The notes under the pieces: model-generated
Databases searched by the model: none
What the model saw: the letters and a program-made list of their open reading frames with translations, nothing else
Told to the model about the DNA's origin: nothing
Shown: piece by piece, positions 1-5,003 of the stretch
Position numbering within the stretch: the first letter of the stretch is position 1
Layout: every line of letters begins with the position of its first letter
Origin: Candidatus Cloacimonadota bacterium
GTDB lineage: Bacteria > Cloacimonadota > Cloacimonadia > Cloacimonadales > Cloacimonadaceae
Length of the DNA: 5,003 nucleotides
Direction: 5' to 3'
Assembly (NCBI GenBank): GCA_023230245.1
Contig: JALNXT010000141.1
Location: 1 to 5,003, forward strand
Translations under genes and position numbers: made by a program

Positions 1-873
1 TTAGAGGGACCCAGTGGCACAGGTAAGGAGCTAATTGCGCGTGCTTTGCATTATAGCAGTAACCGCCGCAATAAAGCCTTTGTTGCCCAATACTGTGGCG
101 CTTTGCCAGAAACCTTACTGGAAAGTGAACTGTTTGGTCATGTAAAAGGTAGTTTTACAGGGGCAGCCTACGATAAGAAAGGCTTGTTTGAGGTTGCCGA
201 TGGCGGTACATTCTTCCTGGATGAAATAGCCGATATTAGCCAATCTACTCAATCCAAGCTTTTACGCTTTCTGCAAGAAGGTGAAATCAAACGTGTAGGT
301 GCCACGAAGACGGATATCGTGAACGTACGTGTAGTGTGTGCTACAAACGTGTCGCTACTGGAAAGGGTTAAGCAGGGGGAGTTCCGCTTGGATTTGTATT
401 ACCGGCTTAATGTTATCCGCATTGATATGCCACCCCTTAAAAATCGACCTGGTGATGTGCCACTACTTGCCATTCACTTTCTGGACAAGTATAATAAGCG
501 GATGAATAAAGCAGTGCCGGGCATCTCGACAGAGGCGATGAAGTTCTTGGAGCAGTATGATTGGCCGGGCAACGTGCGCCAGCTCGAAAACGAAATTGAG
601 CGTGCAGTAACACTTGTGGAAGCAGGGATGTTTATTAAGCCAAGTGATTTCAGTGAAGAAGTGTTCCGTTACAATGAACACAACCAGACGATTAATATGC
701 TTTCCACACGTAAAACTATCAAAGAAGCCATTGAAGAACTTGAACGCAAAATGATTGTGGAGTGCATGGAGAGATCACAATGGAACCAAACTCAAGCTGC
801 TAAAGAATTAGGGCTTTCGCGTCAGGGTCTAATTAAGAAGCTTCAACGCTTCAACTTAGTTAAGGAAGATTAA
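1..873 (+). CDS. Sigma-54-dependent enhancer-binding transcriptional activator, 5'-truncated by the window edge
   Basis: This protein would use ATP hydrolysis to remodel sigma-54 RNA polymerase at promoters it binds from a distance. The frame is open from base 1, so the gene begins before the window; 290 residues are visible. Numbered from base 1, the AAA+ core shows Walker A GPSGTGKE (residues 3-10), the sigma-54-contacting loop GSFTGA (50-55), Walker B GGTFFLDE (68-75), a sensor I region with CATN (113-116), two likely arginine fingers in FRLDLYYRLN (R129, R135) and sensor II WPGNVRQL (188-195). A Fis-type helix-turn-helix follows near the C-terminus (about 261-286, with NQTQAAKELGLSRQGL). 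Two motifs differ slightly from the usual GESGTGKE and GAFTGA. The N-terminal receiver, PAS, GAF or other sensory domain is not visible, so the signal and the choice between NtrC-like response regulator and other activator classes stay open. Family assignment is very secure; target genes are unknown. Confidence 0.97.
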   Translation, partial: LEGPSGTGKELIARALHYSSNRRNKAFVAQYCGALPETLLESELFGHVKGSFTGAAYDKKGLFEVADGGTFFLDEIADISQSTQSKLLRFLQEGEIKRVGATKTDIVNVRVVCATNVSLLERVKQGEFRLDLYYRLNVIRIDMPPLKNRPGDVPLLAIHFLDKYNKRMNKAVPGISTEAMKFLEQYDWPGNVRQLENEIERAVTLVEAGMFIKPSDFSEEVFRYNEHNQTINMLSTRKTIKEAIEELERKMIVECMERSQWNQTQAAKELGLSRQGLIKKLQRFNLVKED

Positions 874-914
874 CATCACAAACGAGCAAACATCCCAAGA
901 ACCCAGCCAAACGG

Positions 915-940
915 CAGCAAAGAAAGGCTATTCTTTGCTG
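915..940 (+). promoter_or_regulatory. Perfect 10-bp inverted repeat (hairpin) over the predicted dinG start codon
   Basis: The arms CAGCAAAGAA (915-924) and TTCTTTGCTG (931-940) are exact reverse complements, separated by the six-base loop AGGCTA. In RNA the downstream arm would contain the predicted TTG start (935-937), while the GG of the weak Shine-Dalgarno AAGG (924-927) would lie in the loop. No run of T follows on either strand, so it is not a classical intrinsic terminator. It could limit initiation at the TTG, be opened by ribosomes arriving from the upstream gene, or be a chance palindrome if translation really starts further upstream. The pairing is seen directly; a regulatory role is inference. 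Confidence 0.5.
924..927 (+). promoter_or_regulatory. Weak ribosome-binding site for the TTG start at 935
   Basis: AAGG (within AAAGG, 923-927) lies seven bases before the TTG at 935, a normal spacing. It is a short match to the anti-Shine-Dalgarno and sits at the top of the hairpin at 915-940. No ATG or GTG occurs in this frame between the upstream stop TAG at 857-859 and the exonuclease motif, so this site supports TTG 935 as the most likely conventional start. The later TTG at 947 is possible but has a poorer upstream sequence. Confidence 0.45.
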
Positions 941-3754
941 GACGATTTGGAGTATGTGGCTATAGATATTGAGACTACGGGCCTTAACAGTGAGAAAGAT
1001 GAGATTATTGAAATCGCTGCGATCCGTTTTAAAGCTAATGAGATCACTGGGACTTTCGATCAATTTGTAAAACCCAAGGGCAAAGTCCCCAAGTTTATAG
1101 AGTACTTAACTCATATCTCTCCTGAAGACCTAAAAGCAGCTCCCCCGATCCGTGATGTGCTGGTAGAATTTTGCAAGTTTATCGGGGATAGTACCCTCGT
1201 TGGTCACAACATTCCTTTTGATCTGGGGTTTATCAATAACGCTCTGGTGCGCGGTGGCGGCTTTTCCCTTAAGAATAAGAATTGGGATACTGCCGAGATT
1301 TCCAGAATATATCTCCCCACTACATCGGATCATAAGCTCAGTTCCATGGTGGCATATTTCGGAATAGACCTAAACAACGCTCATCGGGCTGATGCTGATG
1401 CCATTGCCACTGGCAAACTACTGTTTTCATTGACCAAGCATGTATTGGATCACTATTCATTTATCACCAATGCCCGGATCTTGGAGCTTAGCAATCAGGC
1501 TCAAATGGAAGGATCTTTAGCGGATTATCTTAAAATGCTGGTGCAGCATCAGCGTAGCACTGCTCTTTCTGCCCCCAAACCTATCCATTTGAAGAGCGAA
1601 CTGCGCAATATGATAGATCATGAAGTAGCTGGTGAAATAGGCGATATCCCCTCAGTATTTTCTGAAGATGGCTTGTTTGCCAAGCGCTTTCCTAATTTCG
1701 AGTTTCGCTCCGGACAGATGGCTATGGCAAGCCAAGTGGCAGATGCATTCGATAAAAACGAACATCTGGTGGTGGAAGCTGGAACAGGTGTGGGGAAGAG
1801 CTTTGCCTATCTGGTTCCGGCGATGGAGTTTTCTCGCAAGACAAAGGCTAAAGTGGTGGTATCCACTAACACCAAAAACCTTCAGGAACAATTGTTCTAC
1901 AAGGATTTGCCGCAACTGCGACAGCTGCTGCCACTACCCTTTAAAGCCGTTTTGGTAAAAGGTAGAGAAAACTATATCTGCGAGCGACGCTGGGAAGAAT
2001 TAGTGCTGGAACAGAGCAAGGGAGTTAGTCCTTATGAAGCGCAAGCTCTCTTGTACTTGTTTATCTGGAAGCAACTTACCAATACGGGTGATGTCTCTGA
2101 GAATTCATCTTTCGATAGAAAGAGATTCGGCATTGTGTGGAGAAAGGTTTGCTCCGATCGTTTCCTCTGCGGAGGCAGGAAATGCCCCCATTTCGTTAAT
2201 TGCTATGTAATGAGCCTTAGAAAACACATCGAAACAGCCACAATTGTAGTGGCAAACCACTCGCTTTTACTTGCCGACGCTAGGCTTGATAACTCTACCT
2301 TGGGTGAATATGGCTATCTGGTGATAGATGAAGCACATAATCTGATGGCTTCTGCTTCCAAGCATTTAGGTTTTGATCTTAGCTATTCGGATATAAACAG
2401 TCTGTTCAACCTTCTTGCTCCAGTTGGTAAGCGGCAATCCAGCGGGTTTTTACATCAAGTAATGCAAACCATCAGAAAGAGCCTGGCAACCGATGCCAAC
2501 AAACTTCACATAGAATCTATTTGCACCAAGCTACATCTTAGTTTAGATGATCTTCGCACTCCTTTAATGAAGATATTTAGCCTCGCTTCCACTCGTTGCG
2601 CTCAAGCTGATAGTTTTGGAAAACTGCGCATTAAGGACACCAATAGCTTTAACGATATTTACGACCTTCTGAAGCAATTCAGTTTATCGTTCAAGGATAT
2701 CATGAAGGATATTACCGCCTTGCACAATGTATTGGGAAGCTTAAACTCGAAGCAAGTGGCGAATCTGGAAACGATGAAAGAGACTTTAAATTCTTACATT
2801 CAGCGTTTTGCCGAAACCGAAGGCTTGCTGCTCAACTTGATAAATCCTGATTTGGACAATTATGCCCTGTGGATAGAGAGTGCGCCCCGCCCCGAACGCA
2901 ATATCCCAGCTTCCAGCTTCTGTTATGCACCCGTAGAGGTATCATCTCACCTGTTAAACCTTCTTTATTCCCGTATCCCATGCATTGTCTTTACTTCTGC
3001 AACTTTGGCTTTAAGAGGCTCTTTTAAGTACTTTATGAATCAATCCGGGCTGAATCTGGTTTCGGATAAACGAGTGCAACAGAGTATTGTGGAATCTCCT
3101 TTCGATTACGATAACCAATCCTTACTTCTTATCGGTAGTTTTTTACCGGAGCATAAGGACAAATTTTTCCAAAGCCAAGCTTTAGGCTGTATTAAGCAAG
3201 TGTTGAGTATCACTAATGTTGGCACCATGGCTCTCTTTACATCCTATAAAGATTTGGATGTGGTTTACGATTATATCGGTGATGATCTTTACCACGCCAA
3301 TCGTCCGTTCTTTGCTCAAGGGAAAGGCGGAAGCCGTAGCTCCATCCTTGGTGATTTCAAGAAAAGCAATAACGCGGTGCTATTGGGCACCTCCTCTTTC
3401 TGGGAAGGAATAGACATACAGGGCGAATCTCTATCGCTTTTAATCCTCTATAAGATTCCCTTTCAAGTCCCTTCCGAGCCTTTAGTAGAAGCGTTAACCG
3501 ATAAACTGGAGAGAGAGAATAAGGATTCATTCATGCATCTAATGCTTCCCAATGCGCTGTTAAGGCTAAGACAGGGATTTGGACGCCTTATCCGCAGTAA
3601 AACCGATAGGGGAGTGGTGCTTATTATGGATTCACGGGTATCCAACAAGAGATATGGTGAGTATTTTAAACAAATACTACCCGGCAGGTGTGTGGAACTG
3701 CGCGATGAACAACAGCTTGTATCTGAAATAGGACGTTTTTTTAATAAGATTTAG
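935..3754 (+). CDS. dinG: DinG-family ATP-dependent DNA helicase with N-terminal DEDDh 3'-5' exonuclease domain
   Basis: Predicted superfamily 2 helicase of the XPD/DinG group fused to a DnaQ-like exonuclease, 939 residues from TTG 935. The exonuclease domain (about 5-170) has all acidic motif residues: D11 and E13 in DIETTG, D96 in HNIPFD, and H150 with D155 in HRADADA. The helicase part has Walker A EAGTGVGKS (281-289), DEAH (465-468), SAT (688-690), the motif V region GTSSFWEGID (818-827) and motif VI QGFGRLIR (880-887). C349, C412, C417 and C423 match the four-cysteine Fe-S cluster pattern of DinG/XPD, including the 5- and 6-residue spacings of E. coli DinG; C406 is extra. The stretch 480-670 has no motif I recognise and probably includes the arch domain. 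DinG proteins act in repair and in clearing R-loops or other structures ahead of replication. murB follows after 8 bases. The family is certain; the exact start is not, since rare ATT 869 or ATC 875 starts would lengthen the protein by 22 or 20 residues. Confidence 0.95.
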   Translation: MLDDLEYVAIDIETTGLNSEKDEIIEIAAIRFKANEITGTFDQFVKPKGKVPKFIEYLTHISPEDLKAAPPIRDVLVEFCKFIGDSTLVGHNIPFDLGFINNALVRGGGFSLKNKNWDTAEISRIYLPTTSDHKLSSMVAYFGIDLNNAHRADADAIATGKLLFSLTKHVLDHYSFITNARILELSNQAQMEGSLADYLKMLVQHQRSTALSAPKPIHLKSELRNMIDHEVAGEIGDIPSVFSEDGLFAKRFPNFEFRSGQMAMASQVADAFDKNEHLVVEAGTGVGKSFAYLVPAMEFSRKTKAKVVVSTNTKNLQEQLFYKDLPQLRQLLPLPFKAVLVKGRENYICERRWEELVLEQSKGVSPYEAQALLYLFIWKQLTNTGDVSENSSFDRKRFGIVWRKVCSDRFLCGGRKCPHFVNCYVMSLRKHIETATIVVANHSLLLADARLDNSTLGEYGYLVIDEAHNLMASASKHLGFDLSYSDINSLFNLLAPVGKRQSSGFLHQVMQTIRKSLATDANKLHIESICTKLHLSLDDLRTPLMKIFSLASTRCAQADSFGKLRIKDTNSFNDIYDLLKQFSLSFKDIMKDITALHNVLGSLNSKQVANLETMKETLNSYIQRFAETEGLLLNLINPDLDNYALWIESAPRPERNIPASSFCYAPVEVSSHLLNLLYSRIPCIVFTSATLALRGSFKYFMNQSGLNLVSDKRVQQSIVESPFDYDNQSLLLIGSFLPEHKDKFFQSQALGCIKQVLSITNVGTMALFTSYKDLDVVYDYIGDDLYHANRPFFAQGKGGSRSSILGDFKKSNNAVLLGTSSFWEGIDIQGESLSLLILYKIPFQVPSEPLVEALTDKLERENKDSFMHLMLPNALLRLRQGFGRLIRSKTDRGVVLIMDSRVSNKRYGEYFKQILPGRCVELRDEQQLVSEIGRFFNKI

Positions 3755-3757
3755 AGG
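3753..3757 (+). promoter_or_regulatory. murB ribosome-binding site overlapping the dinG stop codon
   Basis: AGAGG begins inside the dinG TAG stop (3752-3754) and ends five bases before the murB ATG at 3763. This fixes the murB start and places the two genes in a terminate-and-reinitiate arrangement, with no room for a separate promoter in the gap. Confidence 0.7.
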
Positions 3758-3762
3758 CATAA

Positions 3763-4698
3763 ATGCAACTACATGAAACAATTAAAACATCACTCCCAGA
3801 GCTTTACGAAGCCGATATAATAGGCTTCGAAGTACCATTAAAGGATTATTGCAGCTTTCATATTGGCGGGCCAGCAGAAGTATTTTGCAGCCCCCAAAGT
3901 CAAAAGCAATTGATAAGCATACTCCTGTTTTGTCTTCAGAATAATATTCCCTATTTTGTGTTGGGCAAGGGTTCCAACCTCCTTATCTCAGATAAAGGAT
4001 TGCGGGGAGTGGTAATTAACACAGCGGGATTCACCAAGATAACCCGCGATGAAGATTATATAAGTGCGTTTTGCGGAGTATTGCTAAAGGACTTATGCAA
4101 TTTCGCCATGGATAATGGCTTAAGCGGACTGGAGTTTGCCAGTGGCATTCCCGGAAGTGTTGGCGGAGCCGTATTCATGAATTCCGGAGCTTATGGGGGC
4201 GAGATTAAAGACGTGCTATACTGTAGTAAGTGTCTTATCCCCAGCATCGATAATCTTAGCTCTGCAAATCCGGTGTTACACATGAAGGCTGAAGAACACC
4301 AGTTTGGGTATCGGCACAGTGCCCTTCAAGAACATTCACTTATCCATCTATCCTCTGTTTTTCATCTAAAACCCGAATCGCCATCTGCGATAAAGCTTAA
4401 AATGGATGATTTAGAGGCGCAGCGTTGGGATAAGCAACCCATGGATTTACCCAGTGCGGGAAGTGTATTTAAGAGACCCGAAGGCTGCTTTACCGGCAAG
4501 CTGGTGGATGATTGCGGCTTAAGAGGATTTCGTATCGGCGACGCAGCCGTATCAGGCAAGCATTGTGGCTTTATTGTGAATGTCGGCTCTGCCACAGCGG
4601 AACAAGTGTTGCAGGTAATCCATCATGTGCAGAAAACAGTCTTTGCTCGTTTTGGCGTAAGCTTGGAAACCGAGATTCGCATCCTGGGAGAGTTTTGA
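3763..4698 (+). CDS. murB: UDP-N-acetylenolpyruvoylglucosamine reductase, type II MurB
   Basis: MurB is the cytoplasmic FAD enzyme that uses NADPH to reduce UDP-GlcNAc-enolpyruvate to UDP-MurNAc, the second committed step of peptidoglycan precursor synthesis. The 311 residues span the full family length. FAD-binding motifs are clear: SFHIGGPAE (31-39), GKGSNLLIS (68-76) and a glycine-rich segment at 125-147 containing SGIPGSVGGA and NSGAYGGE. YRHS (183-186) carries the likely active-site arginine R184. PSAGSVFKRP (230-239) holds the likely proton-donating serine S234, and LETEIRILGE near the C-terminus holds the likely catalytic glutamate E304. The compact C-terminal domain resembles the type II (Gram-positive, Thermus-like) form rather than E. 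coli type I. The ATG has a well-spaced AGAGG. The gene lies between dinG and a transporter gene, away from visible division and cell-wall genes. Ten cysteines is many for this family, as is common in anaerobes. Function is very secure. Confidence 0.97.
   Translation: MQLHETIKTSLPELYEADIIGFEVPLKDYCSFHIGGPAEVFCSPQSQKQLISILLFCLQNNIPYFVLGKGSNLLISDKGLRGVVINTAGFTKITRDEDYISAFCGVLLKDLCNFAMDNGLSGLEFASGIPGSVGGAVFMNSGAYGGEIKDVLYCSKCLIPSIDNLSSANPVLHMKAEEHQFGYRHSALQEHSLIHLSSVFHLKPESPSAIKLKMDDLEAQRWDKQPMDLPSAGSVFKRPEGCFTGKLVDDCGLRGFRIGDAAVSGKHCGFIVNVGSATAEQVLQVIHHVQKTVFARFGVSLETEIRILGEF
4686..4692 (+). promoter_or_regulatory. Ribosome-binding site for the permease inside the murB 3' end
   Basis: GGGAGAG lies just upstream of TTG 4695; its GGAG core (4687-4690) is four bases from the start. 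It is the strongest Shine-Dalgarno match near any candidate start of the permease and favours TTG 4695 over the in-frame GTG at 4713. Confidence 0.6.
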
Positions 4699-5003
4699 AA
4701 TATCGCGCCATAGTGCTGCCAATCGGCTTTTTCTTTGTATTGCTGTTTCTTTGGCAGTACGTAAGCATGCGTGGCACAGTCGCTTTCTGGATTGTCCCTT
4801 CACCTCTGGCAGTCGTGAAAGTTTTCACCGATAACCCCATGTTAATCTGGCACCATTTGAAGCCTACAATGTTAGCAGCGATAACGGGTTTACTGCTTAG
4901 CATAGTGCTGGGAAGCCTCACCGCCATTGCCATGAACAGCTCCCGCATTGTCAAACAAATCATCTACCCTTACATGGTGGTATCGCAAACTGTCCCCATC
5001 ATA
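4695..5003 (+). CDS. ABC transporter permease, NitT/TauT/SsuC-like, 3'-truncated by the window edge
   Basis: Inner-membrane subunit of a binding-protein-dependent ABC importer. The frame stays open to the last base, giving 103 N-terminal residues of a protein that is usually about 250 long. It starts MKYR, a short positive N-terminus, followed by a hydrophobic helix (about 5-23). The segment IVPSPLAVVKVF (33-44) matches the PSP-containing motif typical of this permease family. A second helix covers about 58-80 and a third begins near 86, ending in YPYMVVSQTVPII, again a family hallmark. Relatives carry nitrate, taurine, alkanesulfonates or thiamine and pyrimidine precursors; the visible part does not decide the substrate, and the ATPase and binding protein are not in view. 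The TTG start shares four bases with the murB stop (TTGA), implying translational coupling. A long minus-strand frame opposite this region (4571-4963) is a shadow. Family assignment is strong. Confidence 0.9.
   Translation, partial: MKYRAIVLPIGFFFVLLFLWQYVSMRGTVAFWIVPSPLAVVKVFTDNPMLIWHHLKPTMLAAITGLLLSIVLGSLTAIAMNSSRIVKQIIYPYMVVSQTVPII

Noticed and set aside
15..20. TGGCAC, the -24 element of sigma-54 promoters; also seen near 3220, 4772 and 4848
   Set aside because: None is followed at the required spacing by a TTGC-type -12 element, and all lie within coding sequence.
915..940. Intrinsic transcription terminator after the activator gene
   Set aside because: The stem is perfect, but the bases after it on the + strand (GACGATTTGG) and on the - strand contain no T-tract, and the stem extends into the next gene.
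860..1063. 67-residue minus-strand frame across the activator-dinG gap
   Set aside because: It lies opposite the dinG exonuclease domain with no domain signature, and would be convergent with the activator gene without any sign of its own expression.
1668..1958. 96-residue + strand frame within dinG
   Set aside because: It is out of frame with the helicase Walker A region, is Trp- and Arg-rich as shadow frames often are, and has no separate ribosome-binding signal.
3816..3821. TATAAT, a perfect -10 box, near the murB 5' end
   Set aside because: It lies inside murB codons and has no -35-like hexamer 16-18 bases upstream (the region reads around CTCCCA).
3807..3829. 7-bp inverted repeat CGAAGCC/GGCTTCG with a nine-base loop in murB
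   Set aside because: Stems of this length are expected a few times by chance in a window of this size, and it sits in ordinary coding sequence.
4571..4963. 130-residue open frame on the minus strand
   Set aside because: It runs antisense to the murB end and to a permease whose translation carries clear family motifs, and it shows no recognisable domain itself.

Overview
The window is bacterial, gene-dense and read entirely from the + strand. It holds four genes, two of them cut by the window edges: the C-terminal part of a sigma-54 enhancer-binding activator, a complete DinG-type helicase with an N-terminal DEDDh exonuclease domain, a complete type II MurB, and the N-terminal part of an ABC transporter permease of the NitT/TauT/SsuC type. 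There are no RNA genes, mobile elements, CRISPR arrays or long repeats, and no non-coding stretch longer than about 61 bases.

Organism. The sigma-54 activator, the peptidoglycan gene murB, mid-range base composition (by eye around 45% GC), an Fe-S helicase and cysteine-rich proteins (10 Cys in the 311-residue MurB) suggest an anaerobic, diderm-like bacterium. The combination would suit an uncultured lineage such as Cloacimonadota. That is an impression from gene content, not a demonstrated placement.

Layout. Bases 1-873: activator with AAA+ domain and Fis-type DNA-binding helix-turn-helix; the receiver or sensor end lies outside the window. Bases 874-934: a short gap that ends in a perfect 10-bp inverted repeat (915-940) covering the predicted TTG start of the next gene. 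Bases 935-3754: the exonuclease-helicase. Bases 3763-4698: murB, 8 bases downstream, with its ribosome-binding site overlapping the helicase stop codon. Bases 4695-5003: the permease, whose TTG start overlaps the murB stop in a TTGA junction.

How they fit together. The tight spacing of the last three genes suggests one transcript with coupled translation, but they serve unrelated jobs (DNA repair or replication-conflict processing, cell-wall precursor synthesis, solute uptake). This looks like a housekeeping run rather than a dedicated system. I see no convincing new biological system. The points most worth following are the hairpin over the helicase start and the coexistence of complete exonuclease and Fe-S helicase motifs in one protein.
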